A model generated the notes under the pieces. The model searched no databases, was not told where the DNA came from, and saw nothing but the letters and a program-made list of their open reading frames with translations. A program made the position numbers and the translations under genes. A stretch of 64,000 nt of DNA, taken from positions 1-64,000 of the forward strand of contig JAIQZR010000120.1 in the NCBI GenBank assembly GCA_021777035.1, written 5' to 3'. Numbering within the stretch: position 1 is the first letter of the stretch; each line of letters begins with the position of its first letter. This document shows positions 9,475 through 17,118 of this stretch, piece after piece. The DNA comes from Candidatus Scalindua sp. (lineage in GTDB: Bacteria; Planctomycetota; Brocadiia; Brocadiales; Scalinduaceae).

Positions 9475-9516
9475 TTCGACTCCGCTCAGCATGACGTCAT
9501 TCCGAGCGGAGTCGAG
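9475..9516. repeat. Palindromic REP-like element between dppB and dppC
   Basis: Arms TTCGACTCCGCTC (9475-9487) and GAGCGGAGTCGAG (9504-9516) pair over 12 bp around a 16-nt loop containing ATGACGTCAT. Similar GC-rich TCGACTCCGCTC hairpins recur as dispersed repeats in many bacterial genomes. It lies inside an operon, so it may stabilise or attenuate the mRNA; no T-run follows, so it is not an obvious terminator. Confidence 0.75.
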
Positions 9517-9533
9517 GAATCTAATTTAACCTG

Positions 9534-10520
9534 TTACTTAAACCTTATTCTTGGATCCACCAGCGTGTAGCTGATGTCTGTTAAAATTAAACCTACTATA
9601 TAGAGAAGAGATCCCAGAAAAACCATCGATCTTACAATCGCAAAGTCCTGTGCATCGATAGCTTCAATAGTGAAGTTTCCTAGTCCGGGAATCCCAAAGA
9701 AAATCTCCAGAAGGAAAGAGCCCATAAACAGGAAAGGGATACTCATAACAATATTTGTCAGAAGCGGGATCATGGCATTTTTCAAACAATGCTTGAAGAG
9801 TATCACCCTCTCTGACAATCCTTTTGATCTGGCAGTCCTGATATAGTCCTTGTTTATCTCTTCCAGAAAGATCGTCCGGTAAAAACGGACACTCGCCCCA
9901 ATACCGGAGATCACACCAACGACGACCGGCAGGAAAACAAATTTCCAAGAATAGATACCGGATTCATATCCGGATATCGGAAACAGCTTCAATAATTTCC
10001 CAAAGATAAACTGGCCCCCGATAATATAAAAAAGCATCGAGACGGACATCATAAAGACACAGAGGACTAAAGCCCACAAGTCAACATATGTTCCCCGGTA
10101 AAAGGCAACAATCAAGGCCGTACTGATACACACGATCAAACTCAAGAATAACATCGGAACGGTAATCGTCAGGGAAGGCACCATTCTATGCCTTATCTCT
10201 TTTCCGATATCAATGTTGTTCCGGTCTGATTTGCCAAAATCAAATTTCAAAAGTCTTGCCGATTTCTGAACGAAAATTGTCTGTGTTATCTTAGAGAATC
10301 CACTCTCTTCAGAGTTGAAAACACGGGGCAGATGGTAACTGTGATCTCTTTTCCATTTTTCAATGGCTTCCGGTGTTACGTTTTTATCCCCCAGAATTTT
10401 CTTTGCCATCATATCCGGTGGATTGAGAACAAAAAACAGGAAGAACGTCAACAGATTTACCAGGAGGATAACCGGCAGAAAATAGAGAACGCGCCTGATT
10501 GTAAAGTCGAATATATTCAT
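9534..10520 (-). CDS. dppB: Peptide ABC transporter permease, DppB/OppB type
   Basis: A 328-residue permease with the typical N-terminal helix (VLYFLPVILLVNLLTFFLFF), a periplasmic domain, and five further membrane helices. The EAA motif region reads EEINKDYIRTARSKGLSERVILFKHCLKNAMIPLL, and the end reads LTDISYTLVDPRIRFK, the family C-terminus. The start overlaps the stop of the binding-protein gene by 4 bp. It forms the translocation pore with DppC. The gap to dppC is the only sizeable one in this operon. Confidence 0.92.
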   Translation of the reverse strand: MNIFDFTIRRVLYFLPVILLVNLLTFFLFFVLNPPDMMAKKILGDKNVTPEAIEKWKRDHSYHLPRVFNSEESGFSKITQTIFVQKSARLLKFDFGKSDRNNIDIGKEIRHRMVPSLTITVPMLFLSLIVCISTALIVAFYRGTYVDLWALVLCVFMMSVSMLFYIIGGQFIFGKLLKLFPISGYESGIYSWKFVFLPVVVGVISGIGASVRFYRTIFLEEINKDYIRTARSKGLSERVILFKHCLKNAMIPLLTNIVMSIPFLFMGSFLLEIFFGIPGLGNFTIEAIDAQDFAIVRSMVFLGSLLYIVGLILTDISYTLVDPRIRFK

Positions 10521-12736
10521 GCCGTTGCCTTTCCGCGACGGCGAATGGTATTAACAGCCGGCACTGTACCTAAACCTAATAAAATCACAACTAAAACCAC
10601 AGGCCAGAACCGGGGCTGGTTCCACTCCTCTCGCTTCTCCTCACGTAGAACGTGATCAACTCTTTTAAACTTTAAAGCTCCCCTGTACATCGCATTGGGC
10701 TTCGCATTTGAGTACCACTCATGAAACAGTCCATATGCAACAGGATTAAGCCCCCCAACCCAGGGGCTGTCATTGTGTAGAATATTCTTCATCTCCCTGA
10801 TAATTTCCAGACGCTCCGGCCCACTAGGCATAGTCTCCATCTTTTTGAATAGTCTATTGAACTCCGAATTGTCATAGTTTGAGGTGTTTTCGCCTTTATA
10901 TTTTTCTCTGGAATTCGGGCCGTAGAGAAGAAACAGAAAGTTTTCCGGGTCAGGATAATCCGCGTTCCAACCCCACATGGTAAACTGATAATTTCCCTGG
11001 TCTATTTTTTCACGAAAACGATTGTAATCCGAGGTCTCATTTTTCATGACAACACCGAGCTTTTTAAACTGCTTCTCAAACCAGATTATCCGGGGACCAA
11101 GTGCCGGTGAATACCAGGAATTAACAAAAGTGATCTCCAAGGGGCGTCCGTCATTATCTTTACCATTGGGATATCCTGCTTCTGCCAGGAGCTTCCTGGC
11201 CTCATCTATTTTTTTTCGCTTTGCACTTTGGGATTCTTCATCCCAATAATAAGCCACCGGGTTCATACCAGCCTTTCCCTTTTCATAACCAAAAATCCCG
11301 GGTGGCAAAGGACTATGAGAGGAAGTTCCACGTCCATTCGCAAAGATTTGAATATACTCCTCCATATCAATCGCAATAGAAAAAGCCTGTCTCAGCTTTC
11401 TCTGTTCTTCGGCATATCCACCAACAACCGGGTCACTCATATTGAAGGCAACATACATGGTCGATGGACTGACACTTGTGAGAAGTTTGATGTTCCGATC
11501 CTTTAAGAACTCCGATGCTTCAACATTTCCATGAGTAGAAATCTGTATTGCCTGCCCAAAGCTGTCCTTGGAGATACCGGAAGTATCGTAATAACCTTGA
11601 AGGAACTTGTTCCACAAGGGGATCGCCTCCTTCTCCTTCTTGAATATAATTTTCTTCAAAAAAGGAAGCTTCTTTCCTGCATCCACTAGTAACTCTTTCT
11701 CCCTGTCTTCCTCTTCTCCTGTTGAAGGATAGAATTCATCATGGAAATTTTCATTAGCAACAAAAACATATTCAAGGTTAGGATCATATTTCTCAATCCT
11801 ATAAGGCCCTGTCCCCAGAGGATAACGATCAATCGTAATCCCCTTCTCACGGAGAATTCCCTGTTCAAAAAAATCTATAGCCTCTTGGGGCATAGGCGCA
11901 AAAAATGGCATCGCCAGCCAGTAAAGGATCTGAGGGTATGGTCTTTTCAGGACAATCTGATATGTATAATCATCTATCAATTTAACTCCGGAAAAAGGCT
12001 GAGCATTCAGATCCAAGTGAATCGGATTTACCCTTTCATCCTGTTCCCGGTTATAAGATGCCCCCTGTTTCTCACTTCTGCGTTTCCTCTCTGCCTCCAG
12101 ATCTTTAACTAATGCGCCGGCAAACGTATCAAGTCCATCAATATATTTGGCCATAATAGGAAGAATCGGACAAGGCAGTCTCGAATCTGCCAGGCGTTTG
12201 ATCTGGTTGACGTAATCAATTGCTTTCAACTCCCGGGTAGCAACTTCGGAAAAATCCGTAATGTGATCAACACCCTTTAATATCTCTTCAGGCCATTTTG
12301 TTTTTACAAAACAGGGATGGTTCTGATATTGAATACCCTTTTTAATCTCTATTGTATAGACAACTTTATTAACCGACTCCATGTCAACATCAGCAGGTAA
12401 TTTTCTACCATCAGCATCATAATACTCAGCAACAGGGATATTTGTTGCCGTTAGCGGCTCTAATTCATAAGGCCGTTTCAGGAAGTGATACTGAAAAGGA
12501 GGTTCATAGACCAATTCCAGAAACGCATACTCGTCTGAAGAGTAAGAGATCGCCGGATCCAGATGTTTGGGAGGTTCCGAATAAACTGAATAAAAGATCG
12601 GTTGAGACCTTTCCGATTTCGGATATGGATGATTTGGAGTACAGGAAACCTGTCCCAATAATACCGCCAACAAACTAAACGTCAGAAAATGTTTCAGTAC
12701 ACTTCTTAAACCTGAACAATCTGTTCTTTTTCTCAT
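10517..12736 (-). CDS. dppA: Peptide ABC transporter substrate-binding protein (SBP family 5), with C-terminal membrane anchor
   Basis: A 739-residue extracytoplasmic solute-binding protein, larger than the usual 530-550. The N-terminus has a hydrophobic segment (FLTFSLLAVLLGQVSC) ending in Cys32, a weak lipobox. The family 5 fold is shown by PPKHLDPA, PLGTGPYRIEKYDP, RQAFSIAIDMEEYI, LAEAGYPNGKDNDGRPLEI and WNADYPDPENFLF. An insertion at roughly 115-240 (with a charged coiled-coil-like stretch) explains part of the extra length. The last 30 residues form a hydrophobic helix followed by RRRGKATA, so the protein may be anchored at both ends. It is the first gene of the operon dppABCDF; only 6 bp separate it from the vapC stop upstream. 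The ligand cannot be predicted. Confidence 0.88.
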   Translation of the reverse strand: MRKRTDCSGLRSVLKHFLTFSLLAVLLGQVSCTPNHPYPKSERSQPIFYSVYSEPPKHLDPAISYSSDEYAFLELVYEPPFQYHFLKRPYELEPLTATNIPVAEYYDADGRKLPADVDMESVNKVVYTIEIKKGIQYQNHPCFVKTKWPEEILKGVDHITDFSEVATRELKAIDYVNQIKRLADSRLPCPILPIMAKYIDGLDTFAGALVKDLEAERKRRSEKQGASYNREQDERVNPIHLDLNAQPFSGVKLIDDYTYQIVLKRPYPQILYWLAMPFFAPMPQEAIDFFEQGILREKGITIDRYPLGTGPYRIEKYDPNLEYVFVANENFHDEFYPSTGEEEDREKELLVDAGKKLPFLKKIIFKKEKEAIPLWNKFLQGYYDTSGISKDSFGQAIQISTHGNVEASEFLKDRNIKLLTSVSPSTMYVAFNMSDPVVGGYAEEQRKLRQAFSIAIDMEEYIQIFANGRGTSSHSPLPPGIFGYEKGKAGMNPVAYYWDEESQSAKRKKIDEARKLLAEAGYPNGKDNDGRPLEITFVNSWYSPALGPRIIWFEKQFKKLGVVMKNETSDYNRFREKIDQGNYQFTMWGWNADYPDPENFLFLLYGPNSREKYKGENTSNYDNSEFNRLFKKMETMPSGPERLEIIREMKNILHNDSPWVGGLNPVAYGLFHEWYSNAKPNAMYRGALKFKRVDHVLREEKREEWNQPRFWPVVLVVILLGLGTVPAVNTIRRRGKATA

Positions 12737-12742
12737 AACTCT

Positions 12743-13108
12743 TTACGTTTTAGTAGCACCCAATCCAAGTTTTATAGATACTTCATTAAGTTTTTTGTCA
12801 AGCGTCCAGATAGGAGTTTGTGCCAATACAGCCGAAGCGAGCAGATGGATATCGATATATCCTAATCCTTTTCCCATCAATTTATTATTCTCAATAAAAG
12901 GCAAAACCTCTTCATGTTCTGCCTGGATCGCCATGGGTAGGGTTTGAAGGAGTGAAAGTATCTCAGATCTGTTCCGGAGATACCCACAAGCCAGCTCTCC
13001 AATAATAAATGGATGACAGACAACATCGCCATCGTTCAACGAGTTTGTAAGCCCAACATTACCTTCCCGGAGGTGGGACACCCACACTGATGTGTCAACA
13101 AGAAGCAT
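12743..13108 (-). CDS. vapC: VapC-type PIN-domain ribonuclease toxin
   Basis: A 121-residue PIN protein. The acidic active-site residues are visible: LLVDTSVWV at the start, GELACG (the conserved Glu), GYIDIHLLASA and WTLDKKL. Such toxins cut tRNA or rRNA and are held in check by the VapB encoded just upstream. The start is one base after the vapB stop region (1 bp spacer). The stop lies only 6 bp from the dppA start, so readthrough into the transporter operon is likely unless dppA has its own promoter within vapC. Confidence 0.92.
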   Translation of the reverse strand: MLLVDTSVWVSHLREGNVGLTNSLNDGDVVCHPFIIGELACGYLRNRSEILSLLQTLPMAIQAEHEEVLPFIENNKLMGKGLGYIDIHLLASAVLAQTPIWTLDKKLNEVSIKLGLGATKT

Positions 13109-13109
13109 T

Positions 13110-13307
13110 TTATACGTCTCCTGCTTTTCTTCTGGGCACCATCGTCAACTTCTTCTCAGTACCCCCCAATTTAGCAAGTCTCTTGCTACTCTCTATTGCA
13201 ATCAGGGCTTCCAATCCCAATTTTACTAGAACTGTCTTTTCCTTAACACCGGTCAATTTCGATGCTTTACTAATCAATGTATCCTCAATATTTAACGTTG
13301 TTCTCAT
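13110..13307 (-). CDS. vapB: VapB-type antitoxin
   Basis: A 65-residue ribbon-helix-helix protein (MRTTLNIEDTLISKASKLTGVKEKTVLVKLGLEALI) with the family tail SSKRLAKLGGT and a basic end PRRRKAGDV-like. It should bind VapC through its C-terminus and its own promoter through the N-terminus. A clear promoter with repeated GCATAT boxes lies directly upstream (13324-13373), which fits autoregulation. Confidence 0.9.
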   Translation of the reverse strand: MRTTLNIEDTLISKASKLTGVKEKTVLVKLGLEALIAIESSKRLAKLGGTEKKLTMVPRRKAGDV

Positions 13308-13323
13308 AAGTTAACACCCTGCA

Positions 13324-13373
13324 ATATGCTTTATCATATGCATCAATATGCACTAATTACGCATATATGTCAA
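13324..13373 (-). promoter_or_regulatory. vapBC promoter with repeated GCATAT operator boxes
   Basis: Reading the minus strand, TTGACA (13373-13368) and CATATT (13350-13345) are separated by exactly 17 bp, a good sigma70-type promoter. ATATGC/GCATAT occurs four times (13324, 13336, 13346, 13361), overlapping the -10 and the start region. Inference: these are VapB/VapBC binding sites. Confidence 0.7.
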
Positions 13374-13613
13374 GAATTTTTCCCTGGTTTTTGAGATGTT
13401 ATGGATGGTGAAACAGTGAAATACTTTCTACATGATCAGACTATCATTTGTTAACCTGTTTTTCAAAGTAAAATTTTCAATATTACCTGTTCACTTTTCA
13501 ATTGACATAACGACTAAGACCGCAAAGAAAATCTAAAGTAATTAAGGCTGGGGCAACACAATCAAATTTGCTGAAATTGAAGCATATCTCTACCTCGAAA
13601 AAGAATTTGAAAT

Positions 13614-13699
13614 ATGGAGTGCATCATCCGTGATGATGCACAATTAAAGCAGTGACACGCCTGCCCGCCAGTTTTTTGGGAGGGGTCACTGCACTCCAT
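13614..13699. repeat. Palindromic repeat, copy 1
   Basis: Outer arms ATGGAGTGCA (13614-13623) and TGCACTCCAT (13690-13699) are perfect; inside are the small dyad TCATCCGTGATGA and a second pairing GCAGTGAC / GTCACTGC. A related copy sits at 27334-27394, sharing the order (dyad, ATTAAAGCAGTGACAC, CACTGCACTCC). A dispersed, non-coding, hairpin-forming element. The rest of 13374-13780 shows no gene I can support. Confidence 0.75.
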
Positions 13700-13796
13700 A
13701 AAAACAACTCTGTACAACAATTTGAAAAATGCGTCTCCCTTGTCTTACTTCTCTTTTTTTTCTTATAATTCGACAATTTCCCTCCTTGACTTAACG

Positions 13797-13819
13797 AATA
13801 CAGTGTACTACGTTGTATT
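13797..13819. promoter_or_regulatory. Possible operator for the CopG/RelE-type module
   Basis: AATACA and TGTATT flank 11 bp (13797-13819), with a TTGACT at 13786-13791 as a possible -35. It lies about 35 bp before the antitoxin start, the usual place for an autoregulatory ribbon-helix-helix site. Assignment is by position and symmetry only. Confidence 0.45.
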
Positions 13820-13852
13820 CTAAGTGAACACATCAATTTATTGGAGATCATT

Positions 13853-14086
13853 ATGTCAAAAGTATTAACAATACGTTTGCCGGAAGATATTGAAAACAAA
13901 ATCAGGATGAAAGCCAAACTTAAACACCGATCAGTCTCAGAACAGATAAAGAAATATATCTGCGAGGCAATGATTAGTGAAGAAAACCCGGATTTGCCGC
14001 TAAAATTTATAAAAGATACACTTGAGGCAAAAGCAGAGATTGAAGCAGGACTGGGAACAGAATATAAATTTGGCACAATTAAATGA
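13853..14086 (+). CDS. Ribbon-helix-helix antitoxin (CopG/ParD-like)
   Basis: A 77-residue protein starting MSKVLTIRLPEDIENKIRMKAK, a ribbon-helix-helix motif, with a helical tail (LPLKFIKDTLEAKAEIEAGLGTEYKFG) for toxin contact. The ATG at 13853 is preceded by TTGGAG; an in-frame TTG at 13841 is less likely. The stop overlaps the toxin start (ATGA, 14083), so the two are coupled. Confidence 0.82.
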   Translation: MSKVLTIRLPEDIENKIRMKAKLKHRSVSEQIKKYICEAMISEENPDLPLKFIKDTLEAKAEIEAGLGTEYKFGTIK

Positions 14087-14361
14087 AAGACATAATTGCT
14101 TCAAATCACTTCTTAAAATTTAAGAAAAAATCGCCTAAGAAGTTACAATTAGAGATAGACAATGAGGTCAAAAATATCATAAATAACCCTGAAATCGGTG
14201 AATTAAAAAAGGGTGACCTGAAAACAATACGCGCACGTAAATTCACATTCAAAACCCAACTCTATTTACTTTCATACGAGGTAAAAGAAAATATGTTATT
14301 TTTATATCTAATTGACACGCACGAAAATTACTATAAACAATTAAAGCGATATTTGTTTTAA
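14083..14361 (+). CDS. RelE/ParE-like toxin
   Basis: A 92-residue basic protein: ASNHFLKFKKKSPKKLQLEIDNEVKNIINNPEIGELKKGDLKTIRARKF, then [31 protein letters not shown]. Size, the PEIGELKKGDL turn and the terminal YKxLKRYL match the RelE/ParE superfamily. It overlaps the antitoxin by 4 bp. Its 3' third is duplicated at 15980-16120, where it is joined to a rubredoxin fragment. Confidence 0.8.
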   Translation: MKDIIASNHFLKFKKKSPKKLQLEIDNEVKNIINNPEIGELKKGDLKTIRARKFTFKTQLYLLSYEVKENMLFLYLIDTHENYYKQLKRYLF

Positions 14362-14638
14362 TACAATTTACAAGTGCTTAATTTTTCCAAACAACTCACA
14401 TAATACCTTAGAGCAGATAGAAGAAGCGCTTGGACGAAGGTAATGGTGGTTTCTGAGTGGTCGTTAAGTATGGATGAGGTATAGTGCCCCCCTGATTTTA
14501 GAATGCACTTAAAATCAAGGCTTTAAAAAGAGATCATCCGGGATTTCAATTGACGGCATTAATAATAAGAGTAATAATAACTCAAGCTGAAAGTTCGGAT
14601 GACAGTAACAAACGTGTGGCTACTTTTTTACGTATGCG

Positions 14639-14941
14639 ATGAAAAGAATAGAAGAATACAAACCCAAAATTACAAAAATATGTGAAGCAATGCCTATTAT
14701 ACGTCTTGGCTTATTCGGATCTATACTTAATGATAATTATACTTCAGAAAGTGATATTGATATTTTAGTGCTTTTTGAACAAAACAAAGACATTGACCTC
14801 TTCAATAATTACTTTGAATTAAAAGAAAAATTAGAAGAAATATTTAATCGGCCAGTAGATTTAGTGATAGATAAAAACTTCAGAAATCCATATTTCAAAA
14901 AGTCTGTAGAAAAAACGAGGCAAATAATTTATGAACGATGA
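14639..14941 (+). CDS. mntA: MntA-type minimal nucleotidyltransferase antitoxin
   Basis: A 100-residue nucleotidyltransferase with the hallmark GLFGSILNDNYTSESDIDILV (GSx10DxD) and a third acidic residue in RPVDLVID. In type VII toxin-antitoxin systems this enzyme AMPylates the HepT toxin and silences it. It overlaps the next gene by 11 bp. No strong ribosome site is visible before the ATG at 14639. Confidence 0.9.
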   Translation: MKRIEEYKPKITKICEAMPIIRLGLFGSILNDNYTSESDIDILVLFEQNKDIDLFNNYFELKEKLEEIFNRPVDLVIDKNFRNPYFKKSVEKTRQIIYER

Positions 14942-15269
14942 GATACGAAAGTTTTTATTTGATGTTCTACTTGCTTCTGAGGATATCAGAAGCTTTACTG
15001 AAGGTCTAAATTTTGCTACTTATTTGAAGAATAAAATGGTTCAGAAAGCCGTTGAAAGGGAGTTTGAAATAATTGGTGAAGCTTTAAACCGTATTAAAAA
15101 AGCAGAGCCAGAACTACTTGAACATGTATCGGAATATCACAGAATCATTGGGTTTAGGAATATTTTGGCCCATGGCTATGATATAATTGATGAAAAGCTG
15201 GTTTGGGATGCTATCAATAAGCATTTGCCTGTTCTTGTAAGAGAGATCAAAAAACTACAACAATCATGA
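14931..15269 (+). CDS. hepT: HepT-type HEPN ribonuclease toxin (DUF86)
   Basis: A 112-residue HEPN protein. The catalytic motif is RNILAHGYD (Rx4HxY; the Tyr is the AMPylation target in the family). The rest is helical, with VEREFEIIGEALNRIKKAEPEL typical of DUF86. It is encoded directly after, and overlapping, mntA, forming the usual type VII pair. Confidence 0.9.
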   Translation: MNDEIRKFLFDVLLASEDIRSFTEGLNFATYLKNKMVQKAVEREFEIIGEALNRIKKAEPELLEHVSEYHRIIGFRNILAHGYDIIDEKLVWDAINKHLPVLVREIKKLQQS

Positions 15270-15308
15270 CAAAGACAATACGGTTGTAATAGTTTAAATA
15301 TCATCATC

Positions 15309-15401
15309 ATATCACTCAAAGGTGTTATAAAGGGTATCGATGTGACCGACAAGGATGTTAATTTTGCAAGAAAGTCATTATACAGCAAAATAGGAATGTA
15401 A
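15309..15401 (+). pseudogene. Relic of a VapB-type antitoxin
   Basis: The frame encodes GVIKGIDVTDKDVNFARKSLYSKIGM then TAA, which looks like the toxin-binding tail of antitoxins paired with PIN toxins. The DNA-binding N-terminus is missing and there is no start codon. It lies 7 bp before the PIN relic. Confidence 0.5.
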
Positions 15402-15408
15402 TTGCTTT

Positions 15409-15617
15409 ATGAATTTTGTAACTGACACTCATGCGCTTCTCTGGTGGTTTACAAATAATCAAAAATAAACGATAGCGAAAATTTTGTGCTAATTGCACTA
15501 GATTATCCAATTCTCCAGAAAATGATTAACCTTAAAAATCTGCCAGAACTTCATGACAAAATCATTGTTTCAACAGCGAAATATCTCAATCTCCCCTTAA
15601 TCACAAAGGATGCATAA
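15409..15617 (+). pseudogene. Internally deleted PIN-domain (VapC-like) toxin
   Basis: ATG at 15409 starts MNFVTDTHALLWWFTNNQK, the N-terminal strand of a VapC PIN domain, then a stop. Further on the same family resumes: ALDYPILQKMINLKNLPELHDKIIVSTAKYLNLPLITKDA and TAA. About 40-50 central residues are missing, and the joint has shifted frame. Remnant of a VapBC pair next to MntA/HepT. Confidence 0.72.
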
Positions 15618-15861
15618 AATCAAAGCCTTTCCAACATAAAGACCATCTGGTGACAAATACTCCATGGTCTTCTATCTTCTTCGTATCTATTCATCTCCAG
15701 CCGCCAAAACGAGACTTATTGATTAGGTAAAAGAAAATGCCGTAATCCCTGAAAAACAATCAAAGACACTGCAATTGAAGTACATATCCACCTTGAAAAA
15801 GATTGCAATTTACATCATAAATTGTTATTTGTTGCACTTAGGAGCTAACAATATACTGGTT

Positions 15862-16120
15862 CTTTCGAAGAGGATAAAAAGATGTAAGATATGCAGTTAT
15901 GTATATGACCCTGACCAGGGCGATCCGGATGCAGGAATAGAACCCGGAACAAAGTTTGAGGATTTGCCTGATGATTCTCTTCACATTCAAAACCCAACTC
16001 TATTTACTTTCATACGAAGTCAAAGGAGATACGTTATTTTTATATCTCATTGACACACACGAAAATTACTACAAACAGCTAAAGCGATATTTGTCTTAGA
16101 ACAATCCACAAGTGCTTTTT
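15862..16120 (+). pseudogene. Truncated rubredoxin joined to a duplicated toxin-gene fragment
   Basis: The first part encodes [32 protein letters not shown], the N-terminal two thirds of rubredoxin with the first CxxC iron-binding pair. Exactly where the second Cys pair should begin the sequence switches (15980) to a stretch nearly identical to 14242-14382, the 3' part and downstream flank of the RelE-like toxin gene, in a different frame. The chimera therefore lacks half of the iron site and should not hold iron. No plausible ribosome site precedes it. Confidence 0.78.
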
Positions 16121-16180
16121 TTTTCACACGGCAATTGGGGTCACCCATCGATAAGAATTTGTGTGCATTACAATTAATTT

Positions 16181-16972
16181 CTAAGAACTTCTTTTCTTTC
16201 TTTTTACTAGCCAAATAATCAATCCAATAATCCCACAAATAATTGCGCCTTGGAGAGTAACTTTCAAGGCTCTGCCTGTGTTTATGCCACCAACCGTAGG
16301 GAATTTATCGGCTAGTCGGGGTTTATACTTTATAGAGTTATCCAGGTTTATTTGTCTGGCAATTTCTTGAAAAAGTATCTGATAGGAAGAAAAGGTATCT
16401 TTCGTTGCATACCCCATTACATTGATTCCACCAAATTCTGTTAGTATGCTAGCAATTTGAACATTTACTCTTCCTATCTGTTGCACATCAAGGGATAAAT
16501 TACCCCATAATATCTTGTTTTCAGTATCATATAATACTCCGCCAAGTTGTGGGTTAGAGAGAAGATGGACCACCTTGTCTTCAAGTTCTCCAATATTTCC
16601 AAAAACAACTTCGTTAATCTTGTTTTTTGTCAATTCTCTTTCAGAAACCCGTCTTGTCCTTATGACTTGGATTAAAATATATGGGTAAGTTCCCCAATTG
16701 TCAACAGGAGTTAATTGAAATCCGTAATCAAACACAGGCATCCCTATTTGAGGTGCCAGTTGGCTAATTTTTTCTGAAAACTGTTTCAAATCTTTATTTG
16801 GAATTTCTACCCAATTTCCAGGTAGGTGCATTGTAAAACCGTCTCGGGTTTTGAATTCCTGGTTAAGTTCTACAGCTTGGATAGGCATGGCCAGAGTTAA
16901 AAGAAATAACATGGCTAATTGCATAATTTTTTCTATTCTTTTGTTTCCTAACGCTGTTTTTAAATTATTCAT
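16181..16972 (-). CDS. Exported protein of unknown function with C-terminal membrane anchor
   Basis: A 263-residue protein not recognised as a named family. A signal-like hydrophobic stretch (IMQLAMLFLLTLAMPIQAVE) near residues 16-35 and a C-terminal helix (GAIICGIIGLIIWLV) followed by KRKKRSS suggest a domain outside the cytoplasm tethered by its tail. The start of the mature part (FTMHLPGNWVEIPNKDL) resembles PsbP/DUF1795-like domains, a weak match. It is divergent from the pentapeptide-repeat channel gene, with 146 bp between starts. Expression and role unknown. Confidence 0.7.
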   Translation of the reverse strand: MNNLKTALGNKRIEKIMQLAMLFLLTLAMPIQAVELNQEFKTRDGFTMHLPGNWVEIPNKDLKQFSEKISQLAPQIGMPVFDYGFQLTPVDNWGTYPYILIQVIRTRRVSERELTKNKINEVVFGNIGELEDKVVHLLSNPQLGGVLYDTENKILWGNLSLDVQQIGRVNVQIASILTEFGGINVMGYATKDTFSSYQILFQEIARQINLDNSIKYKPRLADKFPTVGGINTGRALKVTLQGAIICGIIGLIIWLVKRKKRSS

Positions 16973-17118
16973 AATAAATAACGAATTTTATTCTTCATTA
17001 GTTTTTTGTCAATTGATTTATCATTTGATTTACTCATTAATTAACCAAGAGGAATATTTACTTGATTATAATATTATATAATTTTATGATTCTACCACTT
17101 GTTAACGTGATCTTGGTT

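Noticed and set aside
15775-16053. 92-codon open frame as one rubredoxin-like gene
   Set aside because: It lacks the second Cys pair and its last part is an out-of-frame copy of toxin DNA; treated as a chimera of relics.
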